Of a DNA stretch of 64,000 bases, positions 45,976 to 56,700 are shown one piece after another. Every line of letters begins with the position of its first letter. The stretch's first letter is position 1. The stretch spans positions 6,572,001 through 6,636,000 of the forward strand of contig NC_065556.1 in the NCBI RefSeq assembly GCF_022605725.1. The letters run 5' to 3'. The DNA is from Anthonomus grandis grandis (lineage: Eukaryota; Arthropoda; Insecta; Coleoptera; Curculionidae). The translations under genes and the position numbers were made by a program. The notes beneath the pieces are model-generated. The model had not been told where the DNA came from. It made no database searches and saw only the letters and a program-made list of their open reading frames with translations.

Positions 45976-48226
45976 CCTGTGTCGTGTAACTCTTCATCAG
46001 TGTTACTGGGTATAACATACCCCATTACCTCTGTTTACAGCTGTGAATTTAAAATTAGAACATCTAGCGGTAAGAACCTTCATAATGAGTAAGTTCATAC
46101 TCTAAATGCAAACATTAGCTTGCTTTAGCGTGTCTATGGGCTTTTAGTTTGAAATTAGATCTCGACAAAGGCTATTGGGGCATGACATACCCCGGAACGC
46201 AATTTTATATAGTTTTTTGTATGCGTTTTTGAGTGGTAAATATCAAAGTTTTTATTTTATTTCTTAAAATATATTTGTTACTGTGATATATTTAAGCAAT
46301 ATGCCATACGAAGAAGACCAACAAAGGCTACAAACACTTTAGAGGGACGAGTTTAATTCGTTCGAGGAAGATGTTATAGGCAGTGAGTCCAAAGAAGAAG
46401 AAGTAGAAGCGGAAATTAACTTAGAATACGGAGATAGTCAAAAGAGAAAGTGCCTGTAAACGCTGTAGAACCGAAAAACGTGCCAGTAGAAGCAGGAATT
46501 TTTTTGATCAAAATAAATCAAAATAGTCAAAACTTCCAAACAATTAAAGCGCAAGAACAAGATCAGAAGAAAAGATAATAATTCATTTACCCGGCGTGAA
46601 AGGCATGGCGCAAGAAAAGAATACCCCTCTTGATTGTTGGCTATTATTTTTAACAGAAAAAGTACTGAATAATATTGTTTTATTGATAAAATACCGGGAA
46701 TTTTTGAATCATGGATGGTAGTCGGTTCGGTTCATCGGTAAGTTGTTCGGTACAACAATATCATAGTAAAGATATTATATTTTACTACAGTAACTGCAAT
46801 TTAACAACGTCATCAACAGAGCACAACGTAAAGAGATCGACAAATTAGCAGCAATTCGAGGAGTATTTGAACATTTTGGTGATAGCTTTAAGAAACATTA
46901 TACGCCTGGTAAAAACCTACAATTGATGAGAAGTTGGAGCTTTTCAGAGAACGGGTGTCATTCCTTTAATATATTCTCAATAAACTTATTAAATATGGGT
47001 TAAAGGTATTTGCTTTCATTGATGCAAGAACATTCTATTGCTTTACCATGGAAATATATGTTAGCAAACAACTAGAAGGCCCATTCCATAAAAGTAACAA
47101 CACACAAGATATAGTTGAACGTTTGATCGAGCCAGTATTTGAAAAAAAAACGAGACATACGGTAACTAGTTATCCTCTGATGATAAATTTACTTAACATA
47201 CATCAGCTTACATATGTCGGGACAGTCAAAAAGAATAAACGGGAAATACCATAATCCTTGCTGAATATATGAATTGGAAAACCACGCAGTTCAATCTTTG
47301 CCTTCAAAGAGGATATTACGGCTTCGTATGTTCCAAAAAAGTCTAGTTTTTCTACTTTACACTATTATAAAACTATATTTAAAATAAAAATTGCCAGAGA
47401 TTATCGATTTTTATAATTCTACAAAAAGCTGATTTTTTTATGATTCTAGACAGGTGTGGATGCAATGGATCAACTATCTGCTTATTATAGTGTAGCAAGG
47501 AACAGTCGCCGCTGGCCTCTTACTTTATTTTTCTGGTTCTTGAATACTGCGGGGGTAAATGCTCAGGTAATATATCAAGAAAACACAAAAAATAACAATT
47601 TAAACAGACGTTCATTTTGAAAAAAACTGGGTATGCAGCTAATAGCTGCATACAATAAGATAGTTTAGTAGTCAGCGCAGACAGAATCCCTATTTACGCT
47701 GCGAACTACGAGGGTTGCAACCAACGAAACGCCATGATCCTGACTCCAAAAAGCGTAGGGCAAATAGTAAATGCTCAGTTTGACCGAGAAGCAAGGAGAG
47801 AAAGACCTTTTATGTCTGTATGCATTGTGACACTCCACTGTGCTTAGAGCATGCGTTTTTGAACTGCGAAAACTGTGCCACTTTTAAAAGGCAATAGCTT
47901 TTTTATTTGTAATGATCATTTCATAATAACTTTAAGTTTGACATAGTAGTATGTAAGTAAGCAATAACATGTTTATAAAAGTGGATATTTATATTTTTGA
48001 AAATCAATTGACCATTTGTCTAAAATTAATAATATTTTTAATAAAAGCTACTGTTACTCATATTTTTTTGTTTAATTTGACTCAAGAGCAAGTCAAAAAT
48101 TACATTTAGTAATTAAATTAGGATAATATTTAGAAAAAAATTTTTGAGTGAATTTTGATTGTCGGGTATATCATACCCCGGAATACTTTTATTGTGGTAC
48201 ACTAACGAAGGGTTATATAGTTATCC
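45976..48226 (+). mobile_element. piggyBac-like element with TTAA target duplication
   Basis: TTAA stands at 45972-45975 and 48227-48230. The inverted ends share TGTAACTCTTCATCAGTGTTAC (left, written here in part: TGTAACTCTTCATCAGTG) and TATAACCCTTCGTTAGTG (right, reverse complement). Near-palindromes GGGTATAACATACCCC (46008-46023), GGGGCATGACATACCCC (46177-46193) and GGGTATATCATACCCC (48164-48179) sit just inside the ends. Confidence 0.85.
46302..47900 (+). pseudogene. piggyBac-like transposase, heavily broken
   Basis: Starts MPYEEDQQRLQTL with an acidic N-terminus. Later segments match piggyBac order: IRGVFEHFGDSFKKHYTPGK; KLIKYGLKVFAFIDARTFY in mixed frames; MEIYVSKQLEGPFHKSNNTQ (47048); VVERLIEP-like DIVERLIEPVF; YVGTVKKNKREIP; GVDAMDQLSAYYSVARNSRR-type sequence at 47455-47510; TLFFWFLNTAGVNAQVIYQE; and remnants of the C-terminal Cys-rich domain to about 47870. 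It is out of frame repeatedly. Intact enzymes excise at TTAA without a footprint. Confidence 0.8.
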
Positions 48227-48642
48227 TTAATATCAAAAATGCACGGATATAACAAAGCGTAAAAGAACTACGCTATTATTGCTTCGATTAAAAAAAAAAC
48301 TTTAATTAATATAAAATTTCTTGTCACGTAAATCAAGTTAGGAATACTTATAATTTTATTATCAACTATTTATAAGCCATAATTTAAAATATAACTTATA
48401 GTACGCAGGATGTACATGCACGAATATACAGTGTGGCAGACGGATCTGAAACACTTCGGCGGAGTGGAGACAACATGGCCGACTTCATTCATAAAATGGA
48501 CAGTGGCGTGTGGTATTATGTGAAACTATTTAAATTCGATTTAAGGCAAATAATTTTAAAATTTATCAAAATAAATTTTCCTAAATAATTATTCATTTGT
48601 ATGTTTTATGGTTTTAGAAATAAGTTCTTTTTTTTTGGTATA

Positions 48643-48915
48643 CAGAGTGTCCCACAATCAACGTCACAGGCTATAACTTTTTTATTTTTAACTATAAAAA
48701 TTAAAAAAAAAATTTAATAGCTATAGGACCACTACCCAAAATTACTTAAAAAAACTACCCCCAACAAACACATCCCCCAAAAATGAATTTGTCGGGGGTA
48801 GTTTTTTTAAGTAATTTTGGGTAGTGATCCTATAGCTATTAAAAATATATTAAAAAAAAAATATACTTAAAAATAAAAAAGTTATAGCCTGTGACGTTGA
48901 TTGTGGAACACCCTG
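48643..48915. mobile_element. Foldback MITE, 273 bp, TA target
   Basis: Nearly perfect hairpin from end to end: the left arm CAGAGTGTCCCACAATCAAC pairs with the right arm GTTGATTGTGGAACACCCTG, and the inner arms AGGACCACTACCCAAAATTA / TAATTTTGGGTAGTGATCCT pair, with a short centre around 48775-48790. TA flanks (48641-48642, 48916-48917). Confidence 0.88.
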
Positions 48916-49362
48916 TATACAGGGTCGCACGCAAATATCTCTGTTGCTAAGCCGAATTTAAAAACAAAGTTTAAACAAAAGTTGCTAAGGTCACAGGGGG
49001 CCACGTCACTGCAATAGTACGTGTATTTTAAAGGTAATTAAAAAAAATAAAACAAAAGTCAAACGTCGACTAAAATGAGCCACCTGGTATAGATTATAAA
49101 AAACGAACAGCATAAGCGTTTTGGCAATGATAAAAGTTCGGTTAAACTAGGAACGGGAATTTTTATGTTTTTTTATGCGAAATTTTCACTCTTTTTGGTA
49201 TTTCCGAAAAAGTAAGGTAATTTGAGAAAAATATAAGGTAAATAACTTACCTAATTTTTCGTTTACTGTTATTTAGGTTAATGTTTTTTTTAAGTCTCAC
49301 ACACTTCACTTAAACATGTTTTTATTTTCACTGGTGAAATAAGCGAGCTCGTTTTCTTTACC

Positions 49363-51260
49363 TTAAGCCTCGTATTCACTATCGTCTTCACTACTACTGC
49401 CATTAGTGTCACTGTCCTCATTTCCTACTGTGATGACAAGGGGCTCGATTTCTTCCATGATTTGGTCAGTTTCCCAGAATTTATCCTCCACAGTTCTAAC
49501 GTGCTGGCAAAATTTCTACCAATCATTTTCGGAAATTGAGGATATAGCATCCTCAGTAACCTCCTTTAAGGTTGTAATGTTAAAATTGCCAGTAGTATTC
49601 CGACTTCTTATTAAAAATTTGAGTCTTGCCCAAGCTAATTCCATTGGGTTTAACTCGCATAAATAAGGCGGTGTTCTTAATGGAGTATGCCCATGGGATC
49701 TTATAATCCGATCTACTATATAATTTTTTTGGTCATCAGGTGGTTTGTGGCGTAAAACCAAATCGAAAAGATCAAATTTTCTGGCACTTGCATCGTGACT
49801 TATACCTATAACATATAGTATATGTAATACATAATATACAGGATATACCTTATTCCACCCCATTTTTTAGCCATTTTCTTAAAAAAAAATTTTTTTTCCA
49901 ATCGATATTAGACTGCAAGGGACAAATTTATTTGGTATTTTTAACCCCTTAACTTTAACCCCACGCAGGGGTGACTATCAACCCCAAAATCTTAAATGGT
50001 AAGGGTATCACTCGACACCCCTTCCTATTTAAGATTTTGGGGTTGATAGTCACCCCCGCATGGGGGTTAGAGTTAAGGGATTGAATATACCAAATAAATT
50101 TGTTCGCCTGAAGTCAAAAAACGACCATCAAAAATTTTTTTTAAAAGAAAATATCTGAAGAAACTGGGGTGGAAAGTTTTCATTAGCTCACCGTGTATGT
50201 ACATATTATGTAGGTACATTTATATATTTAAAATTTAAAATTCATCAGTTCAAAAGGCTTAATTAAGTTGTTATAGCTACCTTTCTTAGTTAACCAGGCG
50301 ATTATATCTCTTTTTAAAGAGGATTTTGTTGGGCTTTTATCCTCCTGCACCGAATGATAAGGAGCATTGTCTAACACTATTACCGAATTGGCAGGTATAT
50401 TTGGGAGAAGTTTTTCCGTGAGCCATCTACTAAAATTTTCCCTATTCATTTGGCCATGGTAATCACCTGTGGCCAATCCGGCTTTAAATATTAAACAGGC
50501 ATTGTCCACAAAACCCTTGTCGGAACCTGCATGAACAATTATTAGCCGACCTAAAATATCATTTAAAATATATATATTTCTCAAATTTAACGGGTTCTTG
50601 CCCGTGAAAAAATATATGACTGTAACTTATACACACTGTTTTGAATTGTATACTTACCCGTTGAACTAATATTTCTTAAAACACCAGTAACCGTATCGCT
50701 CTGCCAACATTTCTTGAACGTCAAATCGTTATCCACCCAAGTTTTGTCCAAGTAAATAATGTTTCGGCCTTCTTCACGATATTTTCGTATTTCGCGAAGA
50801 TATTTGTATCTCCAGGAAAGAATATTGGGCCTCTCCATTAAGATTTTCCTCTTATTTTGATACTTACGCCAAAAAAAGCGATTTGACTTTAATAAAAGCC
50901 GAAGCGTTTCCCTGGAATAAAAAAAATTTGCCTCTTCTTTTAATTTTCTTAACAACTTTCTAATTGTCGGAACCTCTTTATATTCCAGGTAAAATCTGGT
51001 GATACAATGCCTAACTATTTGAAAATGAAAACTGTCATCTTTTTCGACGACAGTTTTCCGTGGCCGTTTTTTCCCTGGACTGGCTAACAATTCATCAGGG
51101 TTATTTTGTCGCCTTTCTTCATCTTCTTTGTGAATTTTTCTCACAGATGGATGATACGGAGACTCCGGTATAAAGGGAAACGCGATCAAGCTTACGCTTA
51201 AGAGGCAATTTCATCGAATTATTTGCAGCTTCTTCATCGCAAATCCTAATAACAACATTT
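49363..51260 (-). pseudogene. Intron-containing Tc1/mariner-type transposase with wide D-E spacing
   Basis: Read on -: CDEEAANNSMKLPLKRKL with a helix-turn-helix (YTGVSVSSI), a 1-nt slip in an A-run near 51150, then RKIHKEDEERRQNN, EVPTIRKLLRKLKEEANF and the first catalytic Asp in IIYLDKTWVD. Intron 1 is 50551-50657; RLIIVHAGSDKGFVDNACLI and VIVLDNAPYHSVQ (second Asp) follow. Intron 2 is 49806-50280 and contains a MITE; then GISHDASARKFDLFDLVLRH and RTPPYLCELNPMELAWARLK (Glu). A TAG at 49516-49518 replaces a codon after NDW; an acidic tail runs to about 49365. Both introns have GT-AG ends and restore sense. The first exon is not found; it may lie beyond the errantivirus. Only two lesions are visible. 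Confidence 0.72.
49839..50195. mobile_element. MITE, 357 bp, in intron 2 of the transposase gene
   Basis: TA flanks (49837-49838, 50196-50197). The ends begin CAGGATATACC on the left and CACGGTGAGC on the right (reverse complement) and converge on a shared CCACCCC. The inner arms CCCCAAAATCTTAAATGG and ATTTAAGATTTTGGGG and the ACCAAATAAATTTGT blocks are strongly inverted. It lies between donor and acceptor, so it is spliced out. Confidence 0.75.
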
Positions 51261-51301
51261 TGAATGCATAGTTGGTATACCAAAAGCAATAAAATATAAT
51301 A

Positions 51302-51518
51302 AGTTATGGACTCAATAGTGTTAATCCTTATAAATATTTTGCATATGTGTTTCCTGTATTATATTTCGCTTTGCATGCTAACTTTAGTTTATAAATTAAG
51401 TTACACGACGTAGGATAAGTCAATCTTTGTTCTTTACTTCACGTATTAATGTATTCTTGTTGTAGAAATTAAAATTGGGTTTTTTTAAAAGACTCTTAAA
51501 TCAACCCGTAACATAATT
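51302..51518 (+). repeat. 5' LTR of errantivirus
   Basis: Starts AGTTATGGACTC and ends ACATAATT, the AGT...AATT style of the 17.6/297 errantivirus group. It is the same length as 59183-59399, with one visible difference (CTTCACG here, CTTTACG there). Confidence 0.95.
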
Positions 51519-51535
51519 GGCGCAGTCGGTAGGAT
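51518..51535 (+). promoter_or_regulatory. Primer-binding site (tRNA-Ser type)
   Basis: TGGCGCAGTCGGTAGGAT directly after the LTR equals the tRNA-Ser-complementary site of the 17.6/297 type errantiviruses. Its first T overlaps the last LTR base. Confidence 0.85.
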
Positions 51536-52178
51536 CGGTTCAGTTCTATTCGATAACGAACATATCGTGAACGTGAGTTTTAACTCTTTAGAATCGATTC
51601 GAACGTAATTTCGCACAAGAACGACGTGATAGCGAAGACACTGGTTCACCACCGAGGTATAAGAAGGCTGACAAGTTACCACTATCGAAACTGGTAAGTG
51701 CCCAATTTTTCCTCAAACCTTTCCCTTAGATTGAATTGTCCAAGTGGAAAGTTTAGGTTAAGATTTGATTTATTGATTATTTGATTTAATTGATTTATTG
51801 ATTATTACACTATATATCAAGCACGGAACTATACAATTGAGTATATTACGATAAATATTGTATTGAATTTGAAAAACTAACGTCTTAATTCAACATATTG
51901 AATTTATTTAGATATTAAGCATTATTTTGAAACGTTTCTCTAGAGATAAATCCCTTGATTTTACTCTTTTCTTCATAACGAAAGAAGAAAGTTTGAAAGT
52001 ATTCTTCTTTTAAGAATTTATTTTAATTTTTGAAAATTAACCAATTGCAATTGAATAATTCTACCTATTCAATTTTATTTTATTTTTATTTAGGAATATT
52101 CTATTCACAAGAATATTACGTAATGAATAGCATTTGCACTTATATTACTAATTGATTTATTTACTAATCCATAATTTT
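51536..52178 (+). other. Errantivirus 5' untranslated leader
   Basis: About 640 bp between primer site and gag without a gene, AT-rich. It would hold packaging and splice-donor signals; I cannot place them. Confidence 0.6.
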
Positions 52179-53657
52179 ATGTCAGAAACTAGCGTTGACA
52201 AATTAGCAGAACAATTTTTCAGAACCCTTAATTTAAGATCGAGAACTATTGAAATACGTAACAATATGCCTAACGCAGTAGAAAATATGCCTAACGCTAA
52301 CGGACAAGTAGCAGCCGTTAACTACACACTTTTAAAGATGTATGTGGACACAATTTTCCCTTATAATGGTGATCCAACTACACTGAATACATTTATTTCA
52401 GCTGCGGAATTTTTATTTGAAACTTATGGTAATCAGGATGACCCTATTTTAAAGAATTATTTAATTAGAACCATAAGAATGAAATTAGTAGATCGCGCCC
52501 AAATACTAGTAGGTAGCCGTATGGAACTAACAACTTGGGAACATATTAAAAATGCCTTAGTAGATTGTTTTGGCGACAAACGTAACTTGGAATGTTTAGA
52601 ACAAGATTTATTCGTAGCAACCCCACACAAATTTGAAAAACCTCTTGAATTTGCAAAACGACTTCAAGTTTTGCGTAGCACTCTAGCCCAAAAAATAAAT
52701 GGTTATTCAGATAACGAAATGGGCCCTGAAACAAAAGTAATTTATCTAAGACAATATGATTCGGTTTGTTTACGTACTTTTATCAGAGGATTAAACAACC
52801 CTCTTCAAAGTATAATAAGATTAAAAAACCCCGATTGTATTGAAATGGCAATGACGATGATTAATGAAGAAGAGAATTTCCATTACACGCAAAATCTATT
52901 TAAACCCATGACACCCTTAAACAATAATAATAACACTAATAAACAATTAACCATACAACAGAAAACAAATAATTATCCACCAAGAAATTTTAACACAAAT
53001 ACACCATATTATAATCAAAATCAAAATAACAACAATTATAGAATACCCCAAAATTATTTTAACACACAACCCCAACAACATCATTCTTTTAACAGAAATA
53101 TGCCGCTTACAAATAATAATTATGCTGCTAATTATAACAATAATAATTATAATCACACACATAGGTCAAGTTTTCCCACTGGCCCAGTACACATACAACC
53201 TAGGCAACTACCTCAACGTCCCTTGCCTACAAACCAACAAGTTTTTGGCACACCTAGAAATGTGTTCAAACCAACAGGTCAAGTACCCCCAAATAAACCA
53301 GAGCCTATGTCAACTAGGACAAACTATACAATACCACAAAGGTCAAACCATTTTAGACCTGCACAATCTTTTAACCACCAAGAAATTTCACAAAATGATT
53401 TCCAAATAAATCATAACGAAGAAAATACCTTTAACAGCGAATATGACAACCCCAATCTAAGACAAATACCCCCTGATAACTCTATTAATCAATATAATGA
53501 TTATGATTATAATGTTAATCAATACCCTATAAATGACGTCTCAGAAAATCAGTGTATCGATCAAAATGATTATTCTGATAATCAATACCCCATTAATGAT
53601 TATGCCGATAATCAAGAAATTTTTCGCTTAGACAGCCCACCGACGAATTCAAAATAA
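52179..53657 (+). CDS. gag: Errantivirus Gag
   Basis: The frame is open from 52152; the Met at 52179 (MSETSVDKLAEQFFRT) is the more likely start because the first nine codons (MIYLLIHNF) do not look like Gag. This gives 492 residues. The N-terminal two thirds have the retrotransposon-gag capsid pattern (FPYNGDPTTLNTFISAAEFL, LVDCFGDKRNLECLEQDL, TFIRGLNNPLQSIIRLKNPD). The C-terminal part is extremely Asn/Gln/Tyr-rich with basic spots and has no zinc knuckle, as in other errantiviruses. Gag assembles the particle and binds RNA. Pol overlaps its end in the -1 frame. Confidence 0.93.
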   Translation: MSETSVDKLAEQFFRTLNLRSRTIEIRNNMPNAVENMPNANGQVAAVNYTLLKMYVDTIFPYNGDPTTLNTFISAAEFLFETYGNQDDPILKNYLIRTIRMKLVDRAQILVGSRMELTTWEHIKNALVDCFGDKRNLECLEQDLFVATPHKFEKPLEFAKRLQVLRSTLAQKINGYSDNEMGPETKVIYLRQYDSVCLRTFIRGLNNPLQSIIRLKNPDCIEMAMTMINEEENFHYTQNLFKPMTPLNNNNNTNKQLTIQQKTNNYPPRNFNTNTPYYNQNQNNNNYRIPQNYFNTQPQQHHSFNRNMPLTNNNYAANYNNNNYNHTHRSSFPTGPVHIQPRQLPQRPLPTNQQVFGTPRNVFKPTGQVPPNKPEPMSTRTNYTIPQRSNHFRPAQSFNHQEISQNDFQINHNEENTFNSEYDNPNLRQIPPDNSINQYNDYDYNVNQYPINDVSENQCIDQNDYSDNQYPINDYADNQEIFRLDSPPTNSK

Positions 53658-53722
53658 CAATAGATTTAAATAACCAAGAATTTTATAATAGATTACCATA
53701 TGTAATAATTCAACAACCCCCT

Positions 53723-56700
53723 ATGAAATTATTAATCGACACAGGATGTTATCCATCCATGATAAGACCATCTATTGCCGAAAAATACTTCCCTGAAACG
53801 ATTTTCCAATGTTCATCTCACTTAAAAACAAGCGTAGGTGAAAAGGAACTTTTATATAAAGCTAATATACCCGCATTTAAAGAATTTAAAACTAATTCCA
53901 ATATAGAATTTATTTTATTTGATTTCCATAATTTTTACGATGGAATTATAGGCCTTCGTGAATTAACAAATTTCAGTCTTAATATTGACCTAGTAAACCA
54001 GATGCTAATAAACTCAAAAATACCGAACGTAACAATTCCATTTTACTACAGGGAACCCGATACAACCTTTAAATTAACAGTAAATGCCCACGAAGTAATA
54101 AGTGCAAAAGTACCCGTAGCAACACGATATACATGTGACGTAATAATACCTGAAGGTACTATAGATAAGCTATACGTGCCCGAAACGCTATGCACAGTAA
54201 AAGACGGTTTTGCCCGTGTAGACATTTTTAACAATACAAACGAAAATGTCACTGTTGACCTAATTAAACCCATAGATTGTTATCTTTTACCGGAAAAAGA
54301 AAAAGAAAACTATCATTTCTTTCATATTGATAATATAATAAAAGAAAATTATATATGTAATAAAAATAAATACCCAAATAATTTTGACAGAAATAAACCC
54401 GATATAACTAATTTAATAAGACACGAACATCTAAATAATGAAGAAAAAAATCGACTTTTTAAATTGATTAAAGAATTTTCCGATATATTCCACGATGAAA
54501 ACGAGAAACTAAGTTTTACCAATAAAATAAAGCATGAAATTAGAACACAAGATGAACTTCCTATACACACTAAATCTTATCGATATCCATTTATACACAA
54601 GGAAGAAGTTCAAAGACAGATTAACAAAATGCTTAATGACGGAATAATTAGACCAAGCTCAAGCCCGTGGAGCAGTCCTATATGGATAGTCAGCAAAAAA
54701 CCAGACGCAAGTGGCAAGCAAAAATGGCGTATAGTAAATGACTACAGAGGCGTAAATGCGAAAACTATCGATGATAGATACCCTCTACCAAATATTAACG
54801 ACATACTAGATAAACTAGGACGCTGCATGTATTTTTCAACTATTGACCTCTCATCTGGATTCCATCAAATCGAAATGGCGCCCAATTCAATAGAAAAAAC
54901 AGCATTCACCATCGAGAATGGACACTATGAATATGTTAGGATGCCATTCGGACTTAAAAACGCACCAGCTACATTCCAACGTATAATGGATGACGTATTA
55001 AGAGACTTACAAGGCAAGCTATGTCTCGTATACATGGATGATATTATCGTATTTTCAGCCAGCTTAGAAGAACACGTTAAACATCTGAAACTAGTATTTC
55101 AAAAATTAAGAAACGCCAAATTAAAAATTCAGATAGATAAGTCAGAATTTTTGCGCAAGGAAGTCGAATTTTTAGGACATGTTATCACTAAAGAAGGAGT
55201 CAAACCTAACCCAAGAAAAATCGAGGCGATTCTAAAATTTCCTATACCAAAAACCCCTAAACAAATTAAATCATTCTTAGGACTTTTAGGGTATTATAGA
55301 CGATTTATAGATGGATTTGCTAAGATCACTAAACCATTTACCAAATGCCTTAAAAAAGGAGCTACAATTAAACATACCCCCGAATTTATTAAAGCCTTTG
55401 AAATATGTAAAAACCTCTTATGCAATGACCCCATACTACGATACCCCGACTTTGAAAAGCCGTTTATTTTGACAACCGATGCTTCGAACATAGCAATTGG
55501 CGCAGTATTAAGTCAAGGAAAGATAGGCCAAGACTTACCAATAGCATACGCATCACGGACCTTAAACCAAGCGGAATGCAATTATTCAACAATAGAGAAA
55601 GAACTATTGGCCATCGTTTGGGCAACGAAACATTTTAGACCGTACCTATTTGGAAGAAAATTTGTGATAATAACAGACCATAAACCATTACAACATCTTT
55701 TCAGTTTAAAAGAACCAAATTCGAGATTAGTCAGATGGCGTTTGAAATTAGAAGAATTTGATTATGACGTTAAATACAAGAAAGGAACTCAGAATACTAA
55801 CGCTGACGCCCTATCTAGAGTAGAAATCCACATGATGGAAAACGACTCAATTATTGGAAGCCCTGGAAGTATTGTTGATGATATAAATCAATTTATTACT
55901 GACGAAAACATTTCCTTAGACGACTTAGATAACCTACAAGAAATATTTAACCCCGTAAATTTAAATGACGAACAAACAGAACCTCAAAATAAAAATAAAA
56001 TAAATATTATATCTAATATTCAAATAAGACCACCATTTCAACAAATAAATAATTCTAACGGAGAAACTGTCCATTCAGCAGTTGAAAACCCTATATTAAA
56101 TATACCCATTACCGAAAATTGTCTTAACACCTACAAGAATCAAATAATTATTACTCACAACGCTAACAAAAAATATCATGCCTTTAAAACTAGTCATTTT
56201 GAAAACAAAACGCGATACCATCTAACTTTATCCAATAATTTTGAAAATGAAATTATATTCTTCTTTAAAGAATACATAAACCCAAAAACTGTACATTGTA
56301 TTTATGTAAAACATTCAGAAAGAAACGACTTAGGTAACAAAATAAGTACTATTCTATCTAAAACTTTTAAACAACATGCATACAAATTAGTTTTAACTAA
56401 TCTCTTTTTAAACGACATAACAAGTGTAGATATGCAAAAAGATTTAATTAAAAACCACCATGAAAAGACATGCCACAGAGGCATAAATGAATGTTTATTA
56501 TCTTTAAAAAGGTTATATTACTGGCCGAATATGAAATCTGATTTGACACAATACATTAACAACTGTGATACCTGTCAACAAGCTAAATATGATCGCCACC
56601 CACCAAAAATTAAATTTTCTTTGACACCAACCCCTAGAGAACCCCTAGAATCAATCCATATGGATACGTTCCAAATTAATAATATGAAGTTTTTAACAAT

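Noticed and set aside
48916..48960. TACAGGGTCGCACG as the left end of the split mariner element
   Set aside because: No inverted partner found to the right; the pair 48429/60120 fits better.
52947..53162. Ile-rich minus frame in gag
   Set aside because: Antisense of the Asn-rich Gag tail.
54046..54273. Minus-strand frames inside errantivirus pol
   Set aside because: Shadows of the intact pol gene.
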